A DNA stretch of 64,000 nt from Lactarius indigo (lineage: Eukaryota > Basidiomycota > Agaricomycetes > Russulales > Russulaceae). Where the stretch lies: positions 248,001-312,000 of the forward strand of contig JAFKAC010000008.1 in NCBI GenBank assembly GCA_025766275.1. Direction: 5' to 3'. Of this stretch, positions 1 to 10,716 are shown in pieces. Made by a program: the position numbers and the translations under genes. The number at the start of each line of letters is the position of its first letter. The first letter of the stretch is position 1. Under the pieces are notes generated by a model. That model saw only the letters and a list, made by a program, of their open reading frames with translations. It did not search any database and was not told the origin of the DNA.

Positions 1-206
1 ACGGCAAAGTCGACCCGACCAAGCTCCCCGTGCTCTCCAACTGGAACCGCAACAGCAGCATCGAGACTGTCCTCGTCGAGATCCGTCGGTCCGTCTCTCT
101 CTCTCTCCTATCATATTACGACTTATTTATTTTAATTTTTGTTAGCGAGATGGCGTCGTTTAATAATCGCAAACTCCCCCAACCTCCGGAGGGCTCGACG
201 TTCTGA
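1..206 (+). CDS. MMS2: Ubiquitin E2 variant Mms2/Uev1, 3' part
   Basis: This is the last part of an inactive ubiquitin-conjugating enzyme variant that pairs with Ubc13 to build K63-linked chains in error-free post-replication repair. The gene enters the window from the left. Exon 1 runs 1-88 with codons starting at position 3, and contains LPVLSNWNRNSSIETVLVEI, the C-terminal half of the UBC fold as in Mms2. A 57-nt intron (89-145, GT..AG) splits an Arg codon. The last exon (146-206) encodes MASFNNRKLPQPPEGSTF and a TGA, and the RKLPQPPEG tail is diagnostic of Mms2/Uev1 proteins. A candidate AATAAA poly(A) signal lies at 435-440. Only the start of the gene is missing. Confidence 0.93.
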   Translation, partial: GKVDPTKLPVLSNWNRNSSIETVLVEIRRSVSLSLLSYYDLFILIFVSEMASFNNRKLPQPPEGSTF

Positions 207-292
207 GACACCTCCCCGTTCTTTCCCTCTCCCTCTCTCCCGCACCGGTCTCCAGTGATAGATTTTTTCGGCCCCCCGGGTTGCCCACACCG

Positions 293-427
293 CATGTATA
301 TGTATGTGCGGCGCATATGGGCGTGTGTGTATCTGTATGTGTGTGTATGTGTGCGCGCGTTGAGACGTCTCGACGTGGTGTGCGTGTGCACATGTATGTA
401 TGCGTGCATGCATGTGTGTGCGATAAG
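293..427. repeat. TG/TATG-rich microsatellite
   Basis: This tract of alternating purine-pyrimidine sequence, with interrupted TATG, TGTG and GCGC units, lies just downstream of MMS2. Short ORFs across it on both strands are low-complexity (His/Thr/Cys rich) and are not genes. Confidence 0.7.
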
Positions 428-1311
428 AAGTCCAAATAAATGAATCACGCATGTTTCCTTCTCAGCCAGTCCGTGTCCGTATCCGTGTCCGCCCGTATTA
501 CAGTCCATCATCTATCAAGTCGCGTCCAAGACGAGTGTGCGCGTATCCAGGGTGGGGTGTGGCCCCAAACCGCCCTCCAAAACCTGCATTGCCATCCCGG
601 TCTTTTCCTTCTCAGCAGCGGCGATTGCGCGCACCATCACTGCTAAACACGTATCGTCTGCCCCTTACCCTACCCCTCGGCGATCGATCTCGCCTCGAGC
701 ACTGTTTGTTTTACCAAATAGGACTCGAAAGCGCCATCATCGCCGTCCTCGAGGACTCAGTACTGCGCGCTTCGTTATCGATCATCATCGTTCTCCATCC
801 ACCGCATTCGCGTAAAGGCGCTTCGTAGTAGTTGTTCGAGTTTTGTGTGCATCAGTGCCAACTCGTGAATGAAGCGAAAAAGTCTCCGTCTCCGTACATA
901 CCACGCTCCGAAGTTCTGGCTCGGTGTTCATCCATCCATACTTGTATCGTGCTCCACTGTCGTAATCTTCCGTGTCTCGGGGCTCGAGGCGAAGAATACA
1001 ACATTGCATACAAGACTATGTGTCCGCACAACAATCCGGTGAAAAAGACCAAAAGCGTCAGTACAGACAATCGTAGCTCGGCAACTATTACCGCATGGGC
1101 GGACTGAAGGAGAAAAATGTGACATATGTAAAGAGAGAAAACAACGAAAACAACGAAAAAAGTCGAAAGAAAAAAAAAAAAAAAGGAGAGGTGGAATGAG
1201 CGAAAACAAAATTACAATCGCGGACGAGAGAAAAAGAAAAGCGAACGACCTCGAACGAACAAACAGCGTATAAAATGAATATCCCAACAAGAGTACATCC
1301 GCCCCAGATAC
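428..1311. other. Intergenic region between converging MMS2 and OPI1
   Basis: I see no supportable gene here. It holds the MMS2 3' flank with an AATAAA at 435-440, CCGTGT-like hexamer repeats near 465-500, and an A-rich purine tract with a poly(A) run around 1165-1185. The short ORFs overlap each other on both strands without family motifs. Confidence 0.6.
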
Positions 1312-3354
1312 TCAGTCGTCATCGACGTCCATGGCTGCCTTTGGCGTGCCCACGCGCTCACCATCCTCCGTAAACATGTCCTTCTTGTTCGGCGTCGACG
1401 GCGCGCTTCCTGACAAGCTTAGCCGACTGATCCCCGCTGTATGATGGTCCGCAAAGAATGTGTCCTGCAATGACGAGGACGACGAGGACAACATCGTTGC
1501 TGGATGCATTATTGGGCTTATCGAGGGTAACATCGCATTGACACTAGAAGGAGTGACCGCAGTGCTCGTCGTAGTGCTCTCGCCCGCCATCACGGGAGAG
1601 CGGTGTGTCATTAGGTCTAGTGGTGACAAGGCGTTCCCTGAGTTTGGGCCGGATTCCGTGTCGGCTACAGCATTGCGTTGTAGCCCGATGACACGCAGGC
1701 GTTCAACCCACGCATCGGCGCGATCGAGAGAGTCTTTCACCACACCAGTCACCCCGCGCATCATGTCGAGACTCTCAGTAGCAAGCGCAAGGATACGTTG
1801 TGCGGCTTGCTTTGCTGAACCGGCGGTGGGAGGTACGGGACCGTTGGCGCCTGCACTATTTTGTCGTGGGTGTCGTGTTGGCGAAGAAGGACGAGAGATC
1901 TCCCCCGTCCCACTTGTGTTCGTTCTTCGTACGCTTCTTCGGGTCGAACCGCGTCCGCGAGTGGGAACAGGTGCGGGTGCAACGTTATCCCGACGAGCGG
2001 CACTTGCCCAGGCTTGTGGAAGGTGGAGGATGAACCCACGCACGCGTGTACGTGCAGGCTCTGGAAGCGCGCCACCTGCGTATTTGGAGACGACATCGAC
2101 GACCTGGCGCACGGTGGCAACGACGTCCCGCTTTACGTTTGTGAGCTGGCGCATACGCTCCTGGGATATGAGAGCGTCGGGATTAAGGGCATGTGGCGAG
2201 TCTGGTGGCGGTTGAAGTGAGGCGATGAAATCGCGGAGAATCAAGATTTGGCCATCTATGTGCGTTGTCGCATACTGTAATCGATCTTATCGTGAGACTT
2301 TGTGGGGTACACGAAGTTTAGCCAACCGATTCAATACTGACCTGTAGCCATGATAGACAATACTTAAGTCGCCTCATGCTTTCCTCACTCACGGCGGCGC
2401 CGATGCCACCGGCCTCGAGAAGGACAGCCTGCCATCGACTGCGCGGTACTACTTGCTGCTGTTCCTCTGCGGTTTCTCCTTGCACGTTCTTGTCCGATTC
2501 TGATGATGAGGTCAGCCAAGCTTGCAGGGTCCATTTATCGGGTACTCACCCGATGAGGGTTCTCCTTCCTCCAAGTCTAGCGTCATGCTCACGTCACGTA
2601 TCTGCAGACCAGAATCACGAGCAATACGCCCCCGTTTGCGTCCGCGTTCGGCACTAGCACTGCGCTCATCCGAATCAGCACTTGGTGGCCGTCCATAACG
2701 TCCGAGCTGCCCGATAGTCGAAAGATAAGCTCAAAATAAAACCGAATGAAAAAAAAAAGAAAAAGAAAAAGAAAGATAAGGAAAGTCACGAACTCGGTCA
2801 AGCTGGCGGCAAGCAAACTCGTCGAGAGAATTCGGCAAGCGGTCTATGACGGGCCGCGATATGCTCTTCATAGAAGACTCCATCATCTCCGCGCCATACT
2901 AGATCACGAGTGAATCGCCCTTTTCAGTGATGTTCGGAGAGAGCAGACGGGGTAGGCGAAGGCGCACCTTGACGACTCGAGAGCTTGCTTTGCTCTGTTC
3001 GTATGCTCGGAGAGCCGTGCTCACAACCGGGAAAGTGGCAATACGACCGACAAAGTCCGCTTCCTCAGAGTCCATCATCATTTGGTCCTCAGATGCGAGG
3101 GTCGGGCTAGTCAAGGTTGGGGAATTGGATGAAGAGGCCACAGAGAGTGCAGGGGTGGGTTGAGTGGCTGAAAAGGGGAGTGGTATGAGGGCGTGGGACG
3201 TGAGACAGTGAGAAGTGTACGCACAGCTGAGGCTGGGAGGATGTAAGGTTGGAGAGCGGAGGACTGTGGCATTGCGCATATCGCCGAGTGCTTTGACTGC
3301 AATGAGTACGCTCTCGTCCTGATCTTGACCAGGATTGGTGGTGGCGGTGGACAT
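1312..3354 (-). CDS. OPI1: Opi1-family transcriptional repressor
   Basis: This encodes a homologue of Opi1, the repressor that senses phosphatidic acid at the ER and controls phospholipid (inositol/choline) genes in yeast. Five exons close in phase: 3354-2968, 2898-2794, 2706-2550, 2499-2342 and 2274-1312, giving about 589 residues. Visible family blocks are KALGDMRN near residue 25, ALRAYEQSKASSRVVK ending exon 1, YGAEMMESS followed by ISRPVIDRLP in exon 2, LPEPARTRVRGFILHLPQAW near 340, and TESLDMMRGVTGVVKDSLDR near 440, which matches the C-terminal activator-interaction region. The start ATG at 3354 precedes the first conserved block directly. The C-terminus is Ser/Thr-rich and probably disordered. 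Whether lipid regulation is conserved in this fungus is inferred from the family, not shown here. Confidence 0.9.
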
Positions 3355-3901
3355 GATGGCCCGAAATGGGAGCACTGAGCGCTCCTTTTGGGATTAATTG
3401 GAGGGGAGGGAAAAAGCAAGATGTATGACGGGAAAGAAAGGGGAGGAAGAAGAGAACGAGAGGCGGTATCAAATCGTTCTCAGGGATGCTTGCGCCTGGA
3501 CGGACAGTTGCCCCATCGTCACTTTCACGTGTCTGCGACACGAGTTTGAATCCCAGCCGAGTTGATTGAACCATGTGCCATCTGCATGTGTTTTCGCAGG
3601 CTAGAAAACAGCGTAGCCATCTCTCGGCCATCGCCCAAACATATGTATAATGTACCAATACTATCGCAAACCAAAGCGCGAGTGGTGGCGGATAATCAAA
3701 ACCAAGACGGAAAATATAGGTAATCATATAGCGAGCAACAATATATACGAGTCCATAGTCACAGCGAATATTAAAATGAGCGTATCACAATCACCAATAC
3801 AACTTAGCGGACAAAAGTGCACAGCAAATAATGGACCACGAAAGCAAAGTAAAAGGGGGGTAAATGGGGGGTAAGTTATCAAACGATCACCTGTGTACTC
3901 T
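3355..3901. other. Intergenic, OPI1 upstream / GATA gene downstream
   Basis: About 550 bp with no gene I can support. It should hold the OPI1 promoter on the minus strand and the 3' end of the GATA-factor gene. It is locally C/T-rich next to OPI1. Confidence 0.5.
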
Positions 3902-6344
3902 TCAATCCCGCGCACTCTCCGTAGCGGTTGACACAGGCCATACGCTCTCGCGTGCGCTGCGGGGGGAGCCAGGGGAGCTCCTCGGAAGTTGGAGGGGGAC
4001 ACTTGCTGCGGCTGCAGCACCGTCGGTCCCCTCGTTTTGAGATGGGGCAGGGCCATCTGATGTCGGCTGCGCTTGTGCTTGCGCTGGCGATTGTTGCTGT
4101 TGCGGTTGCTGCTGGGGTTGTTGCGTAGGGCTCTCGGACGAGCCGCGCATCTCGTCCAAACCGCGTTTAACACCAGCAATCAGCCGATCCGTGCGCTCGA
4201 GGAATTCCATCAACCCGTTTCGGTGCTCGTGCAGCTGATAATAGTGCCGCTCGAGTTCTGACACCGTCGGGACAACCCCACTCATCAGTACGGGTGAGTG
4301 TCCACGCGGGAACCCGTACCCTCCCACAGGGCCATATCCTGTGGCACCTCCCTGCATAGGAGAGTGAGTACGGCTGGGAGCACCGCTGCGGATGTAGCTT
4401 GCAGGGCCGTGGAAGGCAGTTTTTGCAAACCCCGCAAGGACGCCACTCAAGTCCGTGCCTGAACCGAGCGTGGGGCCAAGCGGCGGTAGTTCGAAACCAC
4501 CGGGGACGAATGGATGTGAAGGGTGAACGAAGGCAGCACGCGAACCGGGACGAGTCCCATCGGTCATCTCCCAATTTTGCTGGGCCTCGCTGTCTCCACC
4601 TTCATCGTCTCCGTCTTTGCTACCCTTTGACTTTACACCGCGTTTCGCACGCGGGAACGAGCGGCGCGAGCGTTTGCGTTTTGGTGCGGGGGAATCTTCC
4701 TCGTCCTCCTCCTCATCGCCGGTACCCACAGGCATCCCGTGGCTAACGGACACAAGAGTTTCTGCAGCGGCTTGATCGGAAAGTCGGCCTGCAGGACTAG
4801 CCGCAGGAACTCGTTTGCGACGCTTGATAACAGTTTTTTTCATACTGTTCGGCCTATGTGTCCCGTGCAGCTTGAAGTATAGACCTACATGTGGAAATAA
4901 AAATAGTTAGTTCAATTGTTTTCAACAACGAAGGCAGAGAGGATGTAGGGGAGGGGAGGGGGGACAAGATCAGACGACCTCGGTTGACAACGGCAGTTGT
5001 GAAAACAACAAGCACAATGCAGGCAAGGTGACTGATGTGTTGTTGGGCACAACCGGATGTATTTCGTAATCTGATAAGATAGACGAGATCTCCGCCCCAT
5101 GGGAACGTGCCAGCGCAGCAATGCGGCGATAACGACATTTTGTGCCAGCGAAGGGGAGGTGATTCGAAAAGAATCGAACGACTCACCACAAGCATTGCAG
5201 ATGTTGTTTCCGACGTCGTCGCGACGCCAGAGGGGCGTTGTCGACGTTCCACAGTTGGCACACGAGAGTGCACCAACTGGCGCCGTACGACCGTTGCGGC
5301 TGCGTGCAGCTTGGCCAGCACCACCTTCTGGGGAGTCTGGGGATGACTGCTGCTGTTCGGTCGGGGGTTGAGCAGAAGGGGACGCGGGGTTGTTGGACTT
5401 GGTAGATTCCATGTCGGACCGAGCACTAAGCGCGTTGTTGTACGTCGGGCAACCGGAGCAAGCTGAAGAACCACCAGTACCGTCGCAGCGACCGTCACCG
5501 GGACAAGTGCCACCTGAGAGATGAGGTGCGGGTGGGTTAGAGGACTGGTTTTGAGTAGAAGAGTCGAGGGCTGGCGATGCCGCGGGTGTGAGTAATGACG
5601 GTGGGGTATGGGTCATGTGCCGGCTGGGCAGCGCTGCTGTTCCGTCGCCGGTGGCTGCGGGATGGGTGGCGGAGGTTGATGAAGCGCGAGTGGAACCTGA
5701 CCGACCAAGATCCGGGGGACGACTGCTGCCTTTTGATTTGAAGTAGAGCCCTGTTTAAGATCATGGTGAGCATACGCGTGTAAGGGAAAGTGCGATTGAT
5801 AATGGAGAACATGCGGACAAGGAGAGTGGCGAAGGCACGTCAGCATAGCCGAGGCAATGAGATATGAAAAAAAGAGAAGATTGACCCAGCGTTAGGGCGG
5901 AAAAGAGATCGTCCGTGCGACACAAGCGTTGCTGTCGACACATAGGACACGTGGATGAGATGCGTTATGGAGAGGCAGTCCCATACACGTGAAAGGAAAG
6001 TAAATGGAAAGTAATGACTGACCACAAGCGTTGCAAACGGGTTTACCCTCGGCATCTCTACGCCATAGCGGCGTAGTGGTGGCCTTACAGTTAGCACAGG
6101 CTTGTGTCGCGGGGGTTGTTGCCTGGACAGGCGTTGGGGGAGTTTGATCCGACTGTCGATCCTGTATGGGCTGCTGGGCTGAGAAAGATGAGTCTTTCTG
6201 GAAGGAGGGCTGGTGGGCTTGCGGCGAGGGGGCAGACTGAAAAGTGGCGGAGGCGGGGAGGGGTTGAAAGAGATCGGTGGAAGAAGGATTATGGGGGAAT
6301 TGTAACCTAGACACGGGGGATATAGAGTTATGTACACCAAGCAT
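3902..6344 (-). CDS. Double-finger iron-responsive GATA repressor (Urbs1/SreA/Fep1 type)
   Basis: This is a GATA transcription factor of the siderophore/iron-uptake repressor class. Exons 6344-6023, 5750-5187 and 4884-3902 give about 622 residues. Finger 1 (residues ~83-108) starts [15 protein letters not shown] and finger 2 (~271-296) starts [15 protein letters not shown]. Both continue into G-LYFK after the intron. Between them (~188-213) lies a Cys-rich segment with [12 protein letters not shown] and CSGCPTYNN. This linker, binding iron or an Fe-S cluster in Urbs1/SreA/Fep1, is what separates this class from nitrogen GATA factors. A basic stretch ([10 protein letters not shown]) and a predicted helix near 500-540 follow. 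Both introns split the Gly codon after CNAC in the same phase. The first ATG used (6344) is tentative, because an upstream exon is possible. Target repression under iron-replete conditions is inferred. Confidence 0.9.
5069..5082 (+). promoter_or_regulatory. GATA-repressor consensus site in intron 2 of the GATA gene
   Basis: The sequence ATCTGATAAGATAG exactly contains ATCTGATAA, which fits the ATCWGATAA motif known for Fep1/SreA-type iron repressors, followed at once by a second GATA core. It lies in a 302-nt intron of the gene that encodes such a repressor. Function is inferred; a match this short can arise by chance. Confidence 0.35.
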
Positions 6345-7047
6345 GGCGAAGCCGAGAATGAAGAGGCTGTATTTTGAAGAGGGGAGGGGAGGAGGGGGGA
6401 GGAGAAAAGAGAAATGGGGAGAGAGATCAAGTTGTTGACAATCAAAACGACGAGAAACAAGATAAAACGAACTGAAACCGTTCAACAACGCAGATAATGA
6501 CCCATCAGCCAATCACAGCGTCCCTATTTCATCATTCCCACGCTCAAATACCCCCAAATTTTTAGTTGACAGTCGCCATCTTATCGCCCTCGACATTTAT
6601 TTATTTTATTTCCGTTTCCACTGGTTACCCCTTTCAGCGTCTGCGTTTTAACGTTTGACGTGAAGCCTTGATTACCTGTAATCCGACGCCTCCGTTTTAT
6701 GACACCACCGAAAAAAAAAAAAATCTCTGTCCACCTCGGCCATTCGTCCCCTCCTTCTGTTGTTGTTGTTGTGTTTTTTTTTGTCCGAGAATTTTCATTC
6801 CCGCATCATCTAATCTGATTGACACCGCCACTTTCTCTAAAAACGCAATCTATGAATCGCGATTACCCTCCGAGGGCGACCGGATCGCGACTTCCGAGTA
6901 AGTTAATTCCGTCCTCCCTGATGCATTATCATATTGTCACCTTCACGTTCCCCAACCATTCACCTGCAGCAACCAGGTCCAGGCCCCAGTGATTTGATAA
7001 GATAATGAGCGCCAGTTTATTTACGTGTATCCACGCCGGGCACGAAC
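6345..7047. other. Intergenic, promoter side of the GATA gene
   Basis: About 700 bp between two minus-strand genes with no supported ORF. It has poly(A)/poly(T)-rich patches near 6709-6722 and 6760-6782 and the tandem GATA cores at its far end. An unrecognised 5' exon of the GATA gene could lie here. Confidence 0.5.
6992..7005 (+). promoter_or_regulatory. Tandem GATA cores upstream of the GATA gene
   Basis: ATTTGATAAGATAA carries two overlapping GATAA cores and differs from ATCWGATAA at one base. It lies about 650 bp upstream of the proposed start of the iron GATA factor and 43 bp downstream of the HAUS6-like stop codon. It may be an autoregulatory site. Confidence 0.3.
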
Positions 7048-9743
7048 CTACTCCCACCCTAGCGTATCATCTGCAACGTCCACGTCCTCTTCATCTGTGA
7101 CAAAATCAGACAGGGTTAATAATAATAATCAATCAGGCGATAACAGCGAGGCAAAAGATAAGGAATCCGCGGGGCACCCGCTGCCACGCGTGCGGGGTAC
7201 GCGGGGTGCCGACGGCGGCACAAGTTCATTCAGTCCCAATAAAAACACGCTCGACAGCCTTGCCATTTTGGCGTGGCAGACTAGGCTGGCACACAATTTC
7301 AGCCAGCCTTGGTGAACAAGTCTTTTTTTTTCCGAACGGGTATACACCAGCGCGCCACCTTTGGGGCAAGTGCAACCAGTATAAAATTTTGAAGAATGAG
7401 AGTAGAGGAAGAGAGAGAGATAACGCTCACGAAGGATGTCGAAATGTGCAAATGTTGCATCACCCGCGCGCACGAGGATATCGCGCAGTGTCATACTTTT
7501 TCCCTCGTAACTCCAATCGTCTTCGTCCTTGCCCCCACCCTCAGACGGTGTTGTTGTCTCGCGTTCAGGGGTACTCTCACGACTGGATGCCTGGCTTGCA
7601 GGTGATGGTCGCCACCTCGCGGGGCCCGTCTGTATCATATCGCGTTTGAGGAAGGACGGAAGAAAGGCCGAACTGTCTTCTATGAAGTCGAATTTCGGGG
7701 GTGCGGGTGGCTTGGTGGACGGCTTGAGGTCTGACGGCAGGTAGGCCTCATCATCCTCAAAGTTGATAATCTAGATCGTGGTTAGACGGAAATTAAGCAT
7801 TCCTACTTGTAGGGGAAAATATTAAGAGGACTAACTGGGGCCTTCCTCTCCTGCGTTGTTGTGGTCACCTCACCGGCTGATTGGTGACGCGCAGGAGATA
7901 GCTGAAGTACTTCCTCATGGTTATCGATTCCGGAACGTTGTGGGCTAGAAGCCGCGGGATCTGTAGGCCGTTCTCGTTTCTTGGACCGATTTTTCGCAGG
8001 GTCCGGTTTCGATCGGCGAATCGGTTGAGCAGGCCCGACAGCTGTGACAGACTGTATGCGGGGAAGGGATGGGGGTTTACGAGTTTGGGACGCTTTGGGC
8101 AGGGGGAATGCCGCCGAACGTACAGTACCAACTCTCCCGATTCGTACGGCCTGGTTTTGCGCAGGAGGCCGCGCGGCTGGCTCCCGCGTCTGTACCTCTG
8201 TTGTCACATCCTCGCTAGGTGCAGGTGGTGTCGGAACACCAGACGGGTTCCCACTTTGCGCCCGAGCGCTGGCGCCCTCTGGGATTAACCGCCATTGCGC
8301 CTGCAGGCCCTCATCATGCATTGTACGCATCCTATTCAAGGCTTCCCTAAAGACAAGTTGGGTTTGTTCCTCCGCAGCGAGGCGTTCTGCGATCAAGAAA
8401 TTGACGCGAGGTGTTGTAGACTCGCAAGGCTGACCGCAGTCGCTGGTTTGAGCTAGTCGAAGATCCTCCCCGGGAACAAATGACGTCGATATGACGGGAG
8501 CCAAGAAGGACTCCGTGTGTTGTGGATGGTGCGCAGCAGCGGTTGGGAGTGGCGGCAAGAGGTCTTCATCCTGTCACGTTCCGTTAGGCCACCTAACTAG
8601 CAGCGATATCGGGGAGAGGCTCACAGCCGGTGGTTCCCCCGGCGACAAGTACAATCCCTCGGTGCGCTCGATCTGATCGGCGGGAGGCTTGGGCCATTTT
8701 AATCCTGCGAGATCAACGACAAAGTTGAGGCATACACGGCCGTCTTCTCCCCTCCAGTCCTCATGCTGCAGCTGTTCTCGTTTCGACTCACAAACAGTAA
8801 CTAGTTCTCCAAGAGAGAGTGCCTTTGGGTCGTGGGGACGACCAGCGGTGGCGTCACTCTGAAAACAAAGCGATGAGGCTCGCTAGGGAAAGCCCGACCA
8901 TCGGCGGAAACTAACCTCTGAATGTTTCGAATCCGCCTGGCGCTGCTGGAGTAAGGCGGCGGATCGCTCCCATACTCTTCGTGCGTCACGAATGGTTGCT
9001 TCCAAAGAAACATGCGCTCTAGGGAGGGTCGGCAAGAGACTCTAGGATAGGTCAGTTAAGCTAAAAAGAAGCAGTCCATAAGAAGGCGCACGAGGGCAGC
9101 GGAGATGTCTGAGGCACTGATGTTGAGCAACTCAGCAGTATTTGCAAAAAGCGCGTGTGTGGAGAGGGCTACGATCATACGTTCAAACCTGCAAGCAACA
9201 CCGTGCATCGACATATACAACAGATATCGATCAACGTTTGAACCCCAGTGCTCACCGATTCCCAGTGCATTCTTCGAGCAAAGACCTCCGTACGACTACA
9301 TCTTTCCACCACCAGGGATCTGGTGTTACGCACGGCGCCGGATTCTTCCCTTTCGATGACGTACTTTGTAATTTAGGGAGTGTTTCAGGCCTGATTGCCT
9401 GGTTTCGCAGGCTCTCCAGGTACTTGGCAAGCACAGCCCTAAAAGCTACCGAGTCCGAGGGCTGCGAACAAGGGTAGGTTGGAAAGAGCTAAAAACGATT
9501 CAATACAAGAGCGTGGTTCTTTGATAGGGGGTTTGGGGATGGGCGCACTGATTTGAGACGGGGCTTGGATTCAATCTTCCCGACGAGGAAGTAGCATAGG
9601 TCCTCCATGGTCTTGATCCGATCGCGCAAACCGCGCAGCTTTACGTTGAAGACGTGCTCATCATATTCTGGTTCGTCGGCGCGAGGATAGCCGAGGAGAT
9701 GAATGTGGATGAGAAGAAGAAGCGGTAGAGGCAACGACAGCAT
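7048..9743 (-). CDS. HAUS augmin-like complex subunit 6 homologue
   Basis: This is a probable fungal augmin subunit 6, which recruits gamma-tubulin to spindle microtubules for branched nucleation. Eight exons close in phase: 9743-9549, 9461-9256, 9188-9092, 9041-8916, 8858-8625, 8570-7836, 7770-7431 and 7094-7048 (~659 residues). The N-terminal region fits the HAUS6_N pattern: LLLLIHIHLLGYP, KTMEDLCYFLVGKIE, PSDSVAFRAVLAKYLESLR and WWKDVVVRRSLLEECTGNRF. A helical region follows (EATIRDARRVWERSAALLQQ), then a Pro/Ser-rich, basic middle. The end GKSMTLRDILVRAGDATFAH and a short acidic tail resemble the C-terminus of fungal homologues as I remember them. The last intron (7095-7430) is 336 nt, far longer than the others. 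The family call rests on remembered motifs. Confidence 0.72.
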
Positions 9744-10716
9744 TCGCGTTTCTCAATGAAGGGTGGATCGGATCCAAAAACCGCACACACTCGGCCCTTT
9801 TTTGCGATTACGACCTTTTTAATATTTGCGCGAGAAGACGCGACAAGGACGCGCCTCCCCAATCACGTGGCCCTCTTCTCTCTCACATACCGGTCATTCC
9901 GACAATTGGGGGTAGGATCTCAGGCTCAGGTCGTTGTCTTTGATCGTTTATGTGATACCCCATACGTCCCTAAAATAAAAACAAAGTGGAATCCGCCCAT
10001 CATGTCATCCGCACCCGTTTCCCCCACCACGATGGCACACAAGCGCACCCCGCCATGCAGCCCCATCAGACAACGCTGCTGATAGGGGCGTGAAAGTGAA
10101 GGGGTGGAGGTGGAACGGGGTTGCCTAAGAACGGAAAGCCGACTCGGTGACTTGCGCTGGCCAAATAGACGAGTTTGTTTCAGAGAACTTCTACGAGACG
10201 GACTGATACACGAGGGGCCCGCGCATCATAAAGGAGGTCCCCCACACGCGTAGCCTGAACAGAGACCAAGTCTCCCCATCGACGGCTAACCCCATGAAGC
10301 ACGCAAGGCAACCTCGACCAAATGACGTCCGCCGGCTGTCCACTGTGGACTGGTTCGCAAACGGGGGGGCATCGGCGCCAAAGACCGGTAGTAGAACCAC
10401 GATATGTACCTCGTCCACGTAGCGGTGGTCTCACGCCTCACATCGTGAGCTCAGGCTCGGGCATCGAATGTAGCGACTCGTCCCAATCGCGATAAGCGCA
10501 ATTTGAGTGTTGAGGTCTAAAAGCGAGCTCGTGTCAGGAGTAGACTTAGATGTGGCCGCAATTCTGATTTCATGTAATGTAATGTAGTGCAAATCGCACA
10601 TAAGGAGAAACTAAACAGGAGAACATTGCAGAGTGTAAGCGTGTACTACAACCGTGGACAAACGATACAGATTATGCAAGTGAATTAAGATAAAGATAAA
10701 CATTGAGTGGGAGGGG
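9744..10716. other. Intergenic with weak coding-like stretch
   Basis: No gene is firmly supported. On the minus strand near 10560-10440 an open frame ends in AYRDWDESLHSMPEPELTM and a TGA, with a possible acceptor upstream, and near 10430-10180 a second open frame reaches a stop. Neither could be joined to a start or to a known family. Confidence 0.35.

Noticed and set aside
1460..2215. 251-codon plus-strand ORF opposite OPI1
   Set aside because: It is the antisense shadow of the large last OPI1 exon, which has clear family motifs.
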